The position numbers and the translations under genes are program-made. This document shows positions 23,242-31,643 of a DNA stretch of 48,348 nucleotides, piece by piece (the first letter of the stretch is position 1; each line of letters starts with the position of its first letter). Source of the DNA: Pseudonocardiaceae bacterium (GTDB taxonomy: Bacteria; Actinomycetota; Actinomycetes; Mycobacteriales; Pseudonocardiaceae); contig WHSZ01000047.1 of NCBI GenBank assembly GCA_009379845.1, positions 1-48,348 of the forward strand. The letters run 5' to 3'. The notes below the pieces were generated by a model. It searched no databases, was not told the origin of the DNA, and saw only the letters and a list, made by a program, of their open reading frames with translations.

Positions 23242-25518
23242 GATCTCCGGGCGCACCGGGATCCGGGTGATATCGATGCCGCACGCGTCACGGATCGCGG
23301 CCACGACGGCCGCCGGGCACGACAGCAGGGCCGGCTCACCGACACCGGTCAGCCCGTACGGCGAATCGTCGCGGGGAATCTCCAGGATGCTCAGCCGAAC
23401 CGGCGGCATGTCCAGGGTGGTGGGGATCAGATAGTCGGTGAACGACGGGTTCTGGATGTACCCGTCGACCACCTGGACCTCCTCCATCAGCGCCAGGCCG
23501 AGGCCCTGCGCGATCCCGCCGTGCATCTGGCCCTCCACCGCGGGCGGATTCATGGCCCTGCCGACGTCCTCGGCACACGCGATCTCCACCACTCGAACCA
23601 GCCCGAGCTCGGTGTCCACGTCCACAACCGCGCGGTGCGCCGCGAACGCGAACGCCACGTGACCGTCGCCCTGGCCGGTTTCGGGGTCGAGCGGGAAGGT
23701 CTGGCGGTGCCGGAACACCCGGGTTTCATCGACGTTCGTGCTGCCGAGGAGTTCGGCCAGCGGCACATCCGTCGCGGTGCGCTCCGACCGCACGCACTCG
23801 TCGGCGAGCCACAATTCGGACAGCTCCGCTCCGAGCGTGGCCGCGGCGATCCGCAGCACCCGATCGCGTACCGCTTCGCAGGCGGCCCGCACCGCGCCAC
23901 CGGAGATCCAGGTTTGCCGGGACGCCGACGATGTGCCGGCATCCCCCACCCGAGTGTCCGCCGGCACCACGACGACCTGGCGCACACCGAGCTCGGTGCG
24001 AACGATCTGCGCCTGCACGGTGGTCAGTCCCTGCCCGACCTCCGCGGCGGCCGTGTGAACCTCGGCGACCGGCTCGCCTCCGCTGATCGACAACCGTACC
24101 CGCGCCGTGCCGTAATCGTCGTAGCCAAGCGACTTGCAGATGTTCTTGACCGACACGCCGTAGCCAACCCCGCGACGCACCCCCTCGCCATGCGTCGTGT
24201 TGGCCGCCCCGCCGGGCATCAGCACGTCGTCGCATGTGGACGAATCGGCCGGCGCGGGCGGCTCCATGTCCCGAACGCGCCGCAACAGCTCCGCCACCGG
24301 CGCCGGACCGTCGATGCGCTGCCCCGTCGCCATCGCACTACCGGTACCGACCGCGTTGCGCAATCGCACCTCGACCGGATCGAGGCCGAGCTCGGCGGCA
24401 AGCTTGTCCATTTGCGACTCGTACCCGAAACAGCTCTGTACCGCGCCGAAACCACGCATCGCTCCGCACGGCGGGTTGTTGGTATACACCGCATAGCTGT
24501 CCACCGACACGTTCGGCACCTCGTACGGTCCACACGCGAAACAGCCCGCGTTCGACGCGACCGCCCTGGACGTCGACGCGTACGCCCCGCCGTCCAGCAG
24601 GATTCGCGCGCGCACGTACACCAGACACCCGTCCGCGCTCGCGCCGTGCTCGTACTCCAGCCGCGCCGGATGCCGGTGCACGTGCCCGAAGAACGACTCC
24701 TCGCGGTCGTACACCATCTTGATCGGGCGCCCGGTTCGCAACGCAAGCAGGCACGCGTGCGCCTGCACGCTGAGGTCCTCCCTGCCACCGAACGCGCCGC
24801 CCACCCCGGACAGCGTGAGCCGCACCTTGTCCAGCGGCAACGACAGCACGTCGGCCAGCTGGTCCTGGTCGATGTGCAGCCACTGCGTCGAGCAGTACAA
24901 CTCGACGCCACCGTCCAGCGCGGGTATCGCGAGGCAGGACTCCGGGCCGAGAAAGGCCTGATCCTGGGTGCCGACGTGGTAGACGCCGCGTACCACCACG
25001 TCCGCCGCGGGCTCCGCCGATCCCTTCCGGATCCGGTGATGTGCCACCACGTTTCCACCGTCGTGCAGGTCCGGACCCACTCCGGAAAGCGCCAGCCGTG
25101 GATCGGTCAGCGCGTCCAGCCGCTCGTACTCCACGGCCACGGCCTCCGCGGCACGGCGGGCGATCTCGGGATGATCGGCGGCGACAACGGCGACGGGCTC
25201 ACCGACATAGCGCACCGCATCGTCCGCGAGGACCGGTTGGTCCCGGATCTCCAGCCCGAACCGGTTGCGGCCCGGCACGTCATGATGGGTGAGCACGCAA
25301 CGCACACCACTCATCACCGCCGCCGCGCTGAAGTCAATCGACTTGATCCGCGCGTACGGATACCGGCTGCGAACCGTCGCTCCCCACAGCATGCCGTCCG
25401 CGTACAGGTCCGAGGAGAACGCGAAATCGCCGCGTGACTTGGGTATCGCGTCCGCCCGGATCGTGCCCGTGCCAACCGTGCCGGGCCGTGCCCGCTGGCC
25501 TGCCCATGTCGCCGTCAT
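23224..25518 (-). CDS. Molybdenum hydroxylase, molybdopterin-binding large subunit
   Basis: A 764-residue xanthine-dehydrogenase-family large subunit. The N-terminal a/b-hammerhead domain (KSRGDFAFSSDLYADGMLWG, YVGEPVAVVAADHPEIAR) is followed by the Mo-binding domain: GGAFGGREDLSVQAHACLL, CGAMRGFGAVQSCFGYE (XDH-type, not the AYRCSFR loop of CO dehydrogenase), AAEVGQGLTTVQAQIV, and GLTGVGEPALLSCPAAV with the catalytic glutamate. It hydroxylates an aromatic N-heterocycle or aldehyde using water. The ATG at 25518 overlaps the stop of the 2Fe-2S subunit gene (ATGA). No Mo-cofactor maturation gene such as XdhC is seen in the window. Confidence 0.93.
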   Translation of the reverse strand: MTATWAGQRARPGTVGTGTIRADAIPKSRGDFAFSSDLYADGMLWGATVRSRYPYARIKSIDFSAAAVMSGVRCVLTHHDVPGRNRFGLEIRDQPVLADDAVRYVGEPVAVVAADHPEIARRAAEAVAVEYERLDALTDPRLALSGVGPDLHDGGNVVAHHRIRKGSAEPAADVVVRGVYHVGTQDQAFLGPESCLAIPALDGGVELYCSTQWLHIDQDQLADVLSLPLDKVRLTLSGVGGAFGGREDLSVQAHACLLALRTGRPIKMVYDREESFFGHVHRHPARLEYEHGASADGCLVYVRARILLDGGAYASTSRAVASNAGCFACGPYEVPNVSVDSYAVYTNNPPCGAMRGFGAVQSCFGYESQMDKLAAELGLDPVEVRLRNAVGTGSAMATGQRIDGPAPVAELLRRVRDMEPPAPADSSTCDDVLMPGGAANTTHGEGVRRGVGYGVSVKNICKSLGYDDYGTARVRLSISGGEPVAEVHTAAAEVGQGLTTVQAQIVRTELGVRQVVVVPADTRVGDAGTSSASRQTWISGGAVRAACEAVRDRVLRIAAATLGAELSELWLADECVRSERTATDVPLAELLGSTNVDETRVFRHRQTFPLDPETGQGDGHVAFAFAAHRAVVDVDTELGLVRVVEIACAEDVGRAMNPPAVEGQMHGGIAQGLGLALMEEVQVVDGYIQNPSFTDYLIPTTLDMPPVRLSILEIPRDDSPYGLTGVGEPALLSCPAAVVAAIRDACGIDITRIPVRPEIIAGCA

Positions 25519-25994
25519 CGCCGCTTCCCCTCGGCACTCATCCGCACGGCAGCGGACCGGACGGCGTCGAAGATCTTCTCGTACCCGGTGCACCGGCACA
25601 GGTTGCCCGCGAGGGCCTCACGGATCGCCGCGTCGGTCGGTCTCGGCGAGTGGGAAAGCACGTCGTGCACCGCCACGATCAACCCGGGCGTGCAGAAACC
25701 ACATTGCACCGCCCCGGATTCCGCGAATGCCTGCTGAACCGGGTGCGGGCCCTCGTCATCGGCGAGCCCTTCCACGGTCACCACGTCGCCACCTTCGGCC
25801 TGCCCGGCGGCGATGAGGCAGGCGCATACCGCGACACCGTCCAGATACACCGTGCAGGAGCCACATTCACCTTGCTCGCAGGCGTTCTTCGTGCCCGGCA
25901 GGCCCATCCGCTCCCGCAACGCGAACAGCAGGCTCTCCGCCGGGCAGACGTCGATGTCGCGTCGCTGGCCGTTGACCGTGCAGCTCAACCGCAT
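25515..25994 (-). CDS. Molybdenum hydroxylase, [2Fe-2S] small subunit
   Basis: A 159-residue two-domain iron-sulfur protein. The plant-ferredoxin-type cluster is bound by CEQGECGSC and a later Cys in GVAVCACL; the second, helical domain binds its cluster through CGFCTPG and CRCTGY near residues 105 and 140. These are the standard spacings of the CoxS/XdhA-small subunit, which passes electrons from the Mo centre to the FAD subunit. Start: ATG at 25992-25994, overlapping the end of the FAD-subunit gene by ten bases, with family homology beginning there. Confidence 0.94.
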   Translation of the reverse strand: MRLSCTVNGQRRDIDVCPAESLLFALRERMGLPGTKNACEQGECGSCTVYLDGVAVCACLIAAGQAEGGDVVTVEGLADDEGPHPVQQAFAESGAVQCGFCTPGLIVAVHDVLSHSPRPTDAAIREALAGNLCRCTGYEKIFDAVRSAAVRMSAEGKRR

Positions 25995-26857
25995 GACTTG
26001 TCCTTCCGATACTCCTGCCACGCCCACCTGAGCGATCGGGCGGCGAGAACCGCGACCGCGTGCCGGCGATAGGCCGAAGACCCGCGTACGTCGTCGATCG
26101 GCGCGCAGGCCCCGGCGACCAGCGCGCCGAATCGGGCCGCGACATCCGCGTGGATCCCCGACCCGCCGTCCCAGTCCAGCGCCCAGGACGCGAAGTCCTC
26201 GGCTTCGACGGCCCGGATCGGCCTCGGCGCGAGCGCACCGAGGCCCACGCCGACCCGCCTGGATTCGCCGTCCAGCGCGGTCGCCAGCGCCGCGACGGCG
26301 ATCACCATGGCGTTACGGGGGCCCACCTTGGAGAACTGCTGTGGGCCCCGGCCGACCGGCAGCCACACCGCGGCCACCAGCTCGTCCGGAAGCAGCACGT
26401 TCTCCTTGGGACCGGTGAAGAAATCCTCGATCCGCACCAACCGGTTGCCGCGCACCGAAACCAGCTCGACGGTGCTTCCGGTGGCCAGCAACGGCGGCAG
26501 TGCGTCGCCAGCCGGAGAGGAAGTACCGAGGTTTCCACCGACGGTTCCCCGATTGCGGATCTGCGGTGAACCCACCGTGCGGGACGCGGTGGCGAGCGCG
26601 GGCGCGTGGCCGCCGAGTTCCTTGATGATCCGCGCATAGCTGACGCCGGCTCCGAGACGCAGCCAGCACCCGTCGCTCACCGACCACTCCCGCAGCTCCG
26701 GAACCCGGGTGAGATCAAGCAGCCCGTGCGGCCGCGCGCGGCGGAAGTTCAGCTCGACCATCACGTCGGTGCCACCGGCGAGCGGCACCAGGTCCGGTTC
26801 GGCGGCCTTCGCCTCGCACGCCTCGTCGAGACCTACCGGTTGGACGAAGCTGGTCAC
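25985..26857 (-). CDS. Molybdenum hydroxylase, FAD-binding medium subunit
   Basis: A 290-residue CoxM/XdhB-type subunit. Two FAD-pyrophosphate-binding segments are present: LVPLAGGTDVMVELNFRRA near residue 23 and QIRNRGTVGGNLGTSSPAG near residue 98. The C-terminal FAD domain follows (KVGPRNAMVIAVAALATALD). It relays electrons from the iron-sulfur subunit to an acceptor. It starts with GTG at 26857 within a GTGA overlap with the end of the transporter gene, so it is translationally coupled. The subunit order FAD, Fe-S, Mo is that of soluble actinobacterial hydroxylases. Confidence 0.93.
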   Translation of the reverse strand: MTSFVQPVGLDEACEAKAAEPDLVPLAGGTDVMVELNFRRARPHGLLDLTRVPELREWSVSDGCWLRLGAGVSYARIIKELGGHAPALATASRTVGSPQIRNRGTVGGNLGTSSPAGDALPPLLATGSTVELVSVRGNRLVRIEDFFTGPKENVLLPDELVAAVWLPVGRGPQQFSKVGPRNAMVIAVAALATALDGESRRVGVGLGALAPRPIRAVEAEDFASWALDWDGGSGIHADVAARFGALVAGACAPIDDVRGSSAYRRHAVAVLAARSLRWAWQEYRKDKSCG

Positions 26858-28170
26858 GTTGAGGCCGCCGCGGGTGCCGTCGCCTGCTGGTCGACCTCCT
26901 GGCGCTCGCGGAGGAACAGGGCCGCGACGAAGGACAGCACGCCGACCAGGCTCATGTATGCGGCGATCGCCAGCCAGCTTCCCGTCGCGTCGAGCAGGTA
27001 GGTGGCGATGATCGGTGCGAGCCCACTACCCAGCACGGTGCCGAGCGTGTAACCGATGGACATCCCCGTGTAGCTCACGCCAACCGGGAACACCTGCGCG
27101 AAAAACGTTGCCATGACCCCGTAGTTCGCGGCGTACGGCACGAACATCACCAGGAACCCGAGCATCATCAACGCGACGTTTCCGGTCTCGAGCAAGCCGA
27201 ACCACAGGTATGGCGTGACGATCATGCCCAGTACCCCGGCGAGGAAGATGTGCTTGCGGCTGACCCGGTCGGACAGCCAACCGAAGAACGGGATCGCGAT
27301 GATCGTCAACACGTTCACCCCGAGCACCAGGCCAAGCATGAGGCTGTCGCTCGCGCCGATCTGACTCTCGCCGTAGGTCAACGAGAACACCGTGCCCACG
27401 TAGAACGTGGCGCCCGCGGACAGGTAAGCGAGACACATCAACGCCACCAGCTTGGGATGCCTGCGCAGCACCTCGGCCACCGGAACCTTGCGCACCGCAC
27501 CGGTTTTCTTGACCGCCTCGAAATCCGGGCTCTCCGCCAGCCGGACGCGAATGAACAGCCCGATCGCCACCAGCACCGCGCTCAGCAGGAACGGCACCCG
27601 CCAGCCCCACGCCACGAACTGCTCGTCCGGCAGCTGCGTGACGATCAGGAACACCAGGTTCGCCAGCAACAGTCCCCATCCCGCGCCGGTGTTCACCACC
27701 GCACCGAAGAAGCCGCGCCGGCGCCGATCGGCATGCTCCACGCTCATCAGCACCGCACCGCTGTACTCGCCGCCGAGGGAGAAACCCTGGATCAGCCTGG
27801 CGAGCACCAGCAGCAGCGGCGCGGCGACACCGATCGCGCTGTACGGCGGCAGCAACCCGATGGCGAAGGTGGCCGTGCCCATCATCGTGAGGGTCAGTAC
27901 CAGCATCGACTTGCGGCCGAGCCGGTCCCCGAAGTGCCCGAACACCACACCGCCGATCGGCCGGGCGACGAACGCGATGGCGAACGTCGACAGTGCGATC
28001 AGGGTGCCCACCAGCGGATCGAAGTCCGGGAAGAACAGCTCGTTGAACACCAGCGACGCCGCGGTGCCGTAGATGAAGAACTCGTACCACTCGACCGTGC
28101 TGCCGATCAGGCTGGAAATCAGCACCTTGCGGGCGTGGGCGGCCGAGCTGCGATGGGTTGCCGCGCTCAT
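26854..28170 (-). CDS. MFS transporter of the metabolite:H+ symporter (MHS) family
   Basis: A 438-residue, 12-helix major-facilitator protein of the ProP/KgtP/ShiA branch. It has SLIGSTVEWYEFFIYGTAAS in TM1, AFVARPIGGVVFGHFGDRLG before the RK of loop 2-3, RLIQGFSLGGEYSGAVLMSVEHA at TM4-5, and the LLSAVLVAIGLFIRVRLAES central loop. The branch imports organic acids, betaines and aromatic compounds with protons. Position between the M20-like hydrolase and the hydroxylase suggests that it imports their shared substrate. Start: ATG at 28170 with GGAGGTG upstream, preferred over a GTG two codons earlier. Confidence 0.92.
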   Translation of the reverse strand: MSAATHRSSAAHARKVLISSLIGSTVEWYEFFIYGTAASLVFNELFFPDFDPLVGTLIALSTFAIAFVARPIGGVVFGHFGDRLGRKSMLVLTLTMMGTATFAIGLLPPYSAIGVAAPLLLVLARLIQGFSLGGEYSGAVLMSVEHADRRRRGFFGAVVNTGAGWGLLLANLVFLIVTQLPDEQFVAWGWRVPFLLSAVLVAIGLFIRVRLAESPDFEAVKKTGAVRKVPVAEVLRRHPKLVALMCLAYLSAGATFYVGTVFSLTYGESQIGASDSLMLGLVLGVNVLTIIAIPFFGWLSDRVSRKHIFLAGVLGMIVTPYLWFGLLETGNVALMMLGFLVMFVPYAANYGVMATFFAQVFPVGVSYTGMSIGYTLGTVLGSGLAPIIATYLLDATGSWLAIAAYMSLVGVLSFVAALFLRERQEVDQQATAPAAAST

Positions 28171-28194
28171 GGGCACCTCCGTGGTGGATGCGGG

Positions 28195-29382
28195 CTATTC
28201 GGCGCCGGTGACGCCGCAAAACGAGGTCACGGTGTCACGCAGAATCCGCTCCTCTGCGTACAAATAGGACAGTCGAAGGAAGTCGTCGCCGAGCAAGTCC
28301 CCCTCGTCGGGCACTCCGAACATCACGGTCGGGACGCCGCGGGCCGTCGGGCCGCCGGCGTCGAAACTGCCCCCGTAGACGGAATGCTTCGCCGGCTGCC
28401 CGAGCTCGTCGCGCACCGCGTCGTTCAGCGAATCGAGCAACGTGGCCCGCTCGGCCGGAAACAGCGCGGGCAGCATCGTCACACCCGGCTCGACGGTGAC
28501 GTCGCATCCGCCGGTTGCCACGTCGTCGAGCGCCGCGCGCAACTCGGTGGCGGTGCCGGCCGGATCGGTGCCCGGCAGCAGCCGGCGATCGAGGGTGATC
28601 CGAGCCGACGCAGGCAGGGTGTGTGGTGCCAGCGGCTCGAAAACCACCTGGTACGGCACGATCTGCTCGTTGCCGAGCCGGGTATCGGCACGGTGGCCGA
28701 CCTTTTCGTTGAGTTCCGCCACCCGGGTAAGGACCCGGTTTGTGACCTCGATGACGCCACCGTCCGGCGGCGGTGTGGATGAGTGCCCGGCCTGCCCGCG
28801 CACGTGCACGTACAGATCGATGCGGCCGCGGTTGCCGATGGACACCTCGAAGCCGGTGTTGAACAGCTGGATCGCCAGGTCCGGCGTGATCGGCAGGCCG
28901 TCCAGCATGGCGTCCGAACAGTCGTGGCTACTGCGCCCCTCGTTGTTGACGCACAGCAGTACCGTGCCCTCCAGGGTGACCGACGAGTCGAGCAGCCAGT
29001 TCGCTAGGCCAAGCAGGCAGGCCTGATGCGCCTTGTTCTGCGTGACACCCTGGCCGAACACGCACGGCTCATCGATGCCCAGCTCCACCGGCGTGCGAAT
29101 CCGGCCGGACCACGGATCGCTCATGAGATTGTGGTGCTGTGTCGGCGTGTACGCGACCAGCGCGAGGCACGGGCCGCGTCCCGAACCGGAGCGCACCGCG
29201 AACTGGTTGCGCGGCAGGTCGATGATGTCCAGTGCACCCAGTCGCTCGAACCGGTGCCGCAACTGCCGGACGTAGTCGACCAGCAGCGGATCATCCGGTT
29301 CTATCAGGGTGTCCGCGCCGAGCGGGACAGCCGACGGAATCCTGGCGAGATCCACAATGGACTCGCGGGTGAGGCGGCTCAT
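28195..29382 (-). CDS. M20-peptidase-like hydrolase with altered metal site
   Basis: A 395-residue protein with the M20/M25/M40 fold: catalytic-domain strands, a lid/dimerisation domain from about residue 180 (VHVRGQAGHSSTPPPDGGVI), and return to the catalytic domain with GGSFDAGGPTARGVPTVMFG. The expected metal ligands are unusual. The GHxD region reads AYTPTQHHN (77-85), GxxDxK reads GVTQNK (112-117), the EE pair reads NNEG (146-149), and the C-terminal His is not obvious. It may bind metal differently or work by another route. It overlaps the LLM gene by ATGA, so it acts in the same pathway, perhaps hydrolysing an amide formed by ring opening. Confidence 0.8.
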   Translation of the reverse strand: MSRLTRESIVDLARIPSAVPLGADTLIEPDDPLLVDYVRQLRHRFERLGALDIIDLPRNQFAVRSGSGRGPCLALVAYTPTQHHNLMSDPWSGRIRTPVELGIDEPCVFGQGVTQNKAHQACLLGLANWLLDSSVTLEGTVLLCVNNEGRSSHDCSDAMLDGLPITPDLAIQLFNTGFEVSIGNRGRIDLYVHVRGQAGHSSTPPPDGGVIEVTNRVLTRVAELNEKVGHRADTRLGNEQIVPYQVVFEPLAPHTLPASARITLDRRLLPGTDPAGTATELRAALDDVATGGCDVTVEPGVTMLPALFPAERATLLDSLNDAVRDELGQPAKHSVYGGSFDAGGPTARGVPTVMFGVPDEGDLLGDDFLRLSYLYAEERILRDTVTSFCGVTGAE

Positions 29383-30440
29383 CGCGCGCCCTCCGCGCCG
29401 ACTTCCCTCGCACGTGGCAGTACCTCGTCGCCGAATGTCTCGATCAGCTCGTACGGCAGCGTGTAGTTCCCCACATGTCGCAGGTAGAACCCGGTGGCTC
29501 CGATCTCGATAGCGCGCCGGATCCGGCCAAGGATCTCGTCCACCGTCCCAAAGAGACAGAACGCCTGGGAGAATTTCACCGCCATCTCGTCGGTCACGTA
29601 CTTGCCGGCATGCGTGATCGCCAGATCCCAGTCCTCAGCGTGCACCATGTCCGGGTAGACGTCCGGCACGGACGGTGGCGGCGGTAGCTCGATCCCGGCG
29701 AGCCGCAGGAAGTCCTGCCCGCCGATGCTCGCGATGTGCAGGCAGATCGGCTTCAGGATCGCGGCGTCCCGCTCGATGTCGTCGGTGACCCGGCAGAACG
29801 CGCCGACCGTGAACGCCACGTCCGAAAAGGACCGCCCGGCTCGCCGCGCACCGGCGATCACGGCATCCCGGGTACCGGCAAGCGTTTCCGGGGACACCCC
29901 GGCCAGCGTCAGCACGCCGTCCGCCAGCTCTCCCGCCATGCCGAGGGTTCGTGGCCCGCTGGCGGCGAGGTGTACCGGCACCTGGCCGACCGGGTCGCGC
30001 AGCTTCGACCGGCGACCGTCGTAGTCGTGGAACTCGTCGCCGAGCAGCGTGCGCAGCTGCTCGATCGATGCGCGCAGTTCGGTCAGCTTGCTCGGCCGCA
30101 CGGACAGCGGCTTCACCGAGCTGTCCCCGGTTCCCACGCCGAGCAGCACGCGGCCGGGCGCCAGCTCGTGCACCGTGTTGATCGCCGAGGCGACCACACT
30201 CGGAAACCGCGTCACGAAGTTCGTGACGGCGGTGGCCAGCCCGATGCGTTCGGTGTGTGCGGCGGCAAGTGCCATGGTGGCGAAGACGTCCCGCCACAGC
30301 AGCTGCGAATCGGCGATCCACGCGACGTCGAATCCCTTGCGCTCGCTCAACTCCACGGCAGCGGCCACCTCGCTCGCCGGCACACACGGCGGGAAACGCA
30401 CTCCGAAGGAGATGGTCCGTGAATCAACGACAGCGGTCAT
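29379..30440 (-). CDS. LLM-class flavin-dependent oxidoreductase
   Basis: A 353-residue luciferase-like barrel: ISFGVRFPPCVPASEVAAAV at the N-terminus, ERKGFDVAWIADSQLLWRD, TAVTNFVTRFPSVVASAINT, and LAPGRVLLGVGTGDSSVKPL, the GxGTGDSS signature of methylene-tetrahydromethanopterin-reductase-like members. It may use F420 or FMN. As first gene of an operon with a permease, an M20-like hydrolase and a three-subunit molybdenum hydroxylase, it could be the oxygenase that opens a hydroxylated ring, as RutA does for uracil, but this is inference. It is divergent from the FadR-type regulator. Confidence 0.88.
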   Translation of the reverse strand: MTAVVDSRTISFGVRFPPCVPASEVAAAVELSERKGFDVAWIADSQLLWRDVFATMALAAAHTERIGLATAVTNFVTRFPSVVASAINTVHELAPGRVLLGVGTGDSSVKPLSVRPSKLTELRASIEQLRTLLGDEFHDYDGRRSKLRDPVGQVPVHLAASGPRTLGMAGELADGVLTLAGVSPETLAGTRDAVIAGARRAGRSFSDVAFTVGAFCRVTDDIERDAAILKPICLHIASIGGQDFLRLAGIELPPPPSVPDVYPDMVHAEDWDLAITHAGKYVTDEMAVKFSQAFCLFGTVDEILGRIRRAIEIGATGFYLRHVGNYTLPYELIETFGDEVLPRAREVGAEGAR

Positions 30441-30532
30441 GCGGCATCGCTCCTGCCTGAGGTTCGACCCCGCGCCGGCGCGGCGCTAACATCGGGGTTG
30501 CCCCGTAATGAGTAGCTGGAAGGCTAGCCAAC

Positions 30533-30543
30533 TTGTCTGACAT
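30533..30543. promoter_or_regulatory. Possible FadR-type site over the regulator's own start codon
   Basis: TTGTCTGACAT fits the TNGTNNNACNA consensus of FadR-subfamily operators in all but the last position, and its first three bases are the TTG start codon of the regulator. The short length makes chance occurrence quite possible. Confidence 0.3.
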
Positions 30544-31327
30544 CAGTCAAGAGACAGCGACGTCGATCGACAACCACGACCTGAGCGGGTCATTGGCCAG
30601 GCGTCCACTACCCGAGGTCATCGCCGAACGCATCACCGCGACCATCGCGAACGGCTCGCTGAGCGCTGGGGATCGGCTGCCGTCCGAACCAGATCTCGCC
30701 AAGCAACTGCAGGTCGGACGCACGTCCCTGCGGGAAGCGTTGCGCAAGCTGGCCACCCTCGGCGTCATCGAGGTCGTGCGCGGCAAGGGCACGTTCGTCT
30801 GCGAACCACCGGTGGACGATCCGACCACCGAATACGTCCAATGGGGTGTCGCCGAGGGGTTCGCGCTCACCGAGGTACTCGAGGCACGGATGAGCCTTGA
30901 GGCGACCGCCGCCGGGCTGGCCTGCGTGCGGGCAAGCGACGACGAGGCGCGCGAGCTACGCAGGCTGTGCGCGGTGCACGACGACGCGCGCAACGGCGCC
31001 GGCCTCGACGTGCTGGTGCGCACCGACGAGGAATTTCACGAGGCGATCGTGCACGCCGCGCACAACGTGGCGCTGACCGGCCTGTACAAACCGCTCGTGC
31101 CGGAGATGCTGGAGTTCCGGCGCCGCAGGCTCGCGTTGCCACGATTCTCGGAACGCTCCGATGATCACGCCTACATCGTGGAAGCCATCGAGCGCCGGGA
31201 TCCAACCGCGGCGCGCCACGCGGTCATCCGACACCTGTGGATCTTTTACCAGGAAGTCCGTGCGGTGGCCGCCCCCACCGGAGACGGCGAGGGAGAACCA
31301 CCGGAGACCGTGGACATCTTCCTGTAG
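30533..31327 (+). CDS. FadR-subfamily GntR regulator
   Basis: A 264-residue GntR/FCD protein. HTH at residues 25-90 (VIAERITATIANGSLSAGDR, LPSEPDLAKQLQVGRTSLRE, LRKLATLGVIEVVRGKGTFV), FCD domain thereafter (VLEARMSLEATAAGLACVRA, FHEAIVHAAHNVALTGLYKP, HAYIVEAIERRDPTAARHAV). It uses a TTG start at 30533 with GGAAGG upstream; a start further in would cut no HTH residues but has no better site. It is divergent from the hydroxylase operon, which it probably controls. Confidence 0.9.
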   Translation: MSDISQETATSIDNHDLSGSLARRPLPEVIAERITATIANGSLSAGDRLPSEPDLAKQLQVGRTSLREALRKLATLGVIEVVRGKGTFVCEPPVDDPTTEYVQWGVAEGFALTEVLEARMSLEATAAGLACVRASDDEARELRRLCAVHDDARNGAGLDVLVRTDEEFHEAIVHAAHNVALTGLYKPLVPEMLEFRRRRLALPRFSERSDDHAYIVEAIERRDPTAARHAVIRHLWIFYQEVRAVAAPTGDGEGEPPETVDIFL

Positions 31328-31410
31328 CCGAGCGCGGCTGTCGCGTCCGGATCAACTTCCCGGCGGTCAACCCGCGATCGGTCGTGCGTCAACCTGTGGT
31401 GGCAGTCAGT

Positions 31411-31430
31411 TAATTGGTCTTGACCAATTA
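31411..31430. promoter_or_regulatory. DasR/HutC-type operator before the PTS operon
   Basis: TAATTGGTCTTGACCAATTA consists of perfect 9-base arms around two central bases. The core GGTCTTGACC resembles the DasR-responsive element TGGTCTAGACCA bound by HutC-subfamily GntR regulators that control sugar PTS genes. It overlaps the TTGACC -35 hexamer, so binding should repress. No HutC/UTRA regulator gene is in the window. Confidence 0.7.
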
Positions 31431-31448
31431 TGGGGAGCTCAATAACGT
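31420..31448 (+). promoter_or_regulatory. Putative promoter of the PTS operon
   Basis: TTGACC at 31420-31425 and TAACGT at 31443-31448 are spaced by 17 bases. The start point would be at about 31455, which coincides with an ATG (see the leader frame), leaving about 120 bases before the IIC start. Confidence 0.45.
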
Positions 31449-31454
31449 GCTGTC

Positions 31455-31643
31455 ATGAAACGTCGCTGGGCGGTCCCGGTGTCGGTGGACGCGTTCGACG
31501 ACGACGGCCCGGCGTTCTCCGCGATGGTCGACGACATTCGCCTTTACGCCCGGAAACCGACTGAGGTGCGAGCACCATGGACGTCATCAAGGATGTTCTC
31601 AGTTTCCTCGCCGATAACATATTCGGTCAGGTCCCGATCCTGA
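31455..31643 (+). CDS. Possible leaderless leader peptide of the PTS operon
   Basis: An ATG placed six bases after the predicted -10 box opens a 62-codon frame. Its first 41 codons, up to the IIC start at 31577, show the strong G/C third-position bias of real genes here (MKRRWAVPVSVDAFDDDGPA); it then overlaps IIC out of frame for 66 bases. It may be a small leaderless protein, or a translated leader that couples or attenuates IIC translation. I recognise no family. Chance is not excluded in such GC-rich DNA. Confidence 0.3.
   Translation: MKRRWAVPVSVDAFDDDGPAFSAMVDDIRLYARKPTEVRAPWTSSRMFSVSSPITYSVRSRS

Noticed and set aside
23521..25437. 638-codon open frame on the plus strand
   Set aside because: Antisense to the molybdenum hydroxylase large subunit; no recognisable domain.
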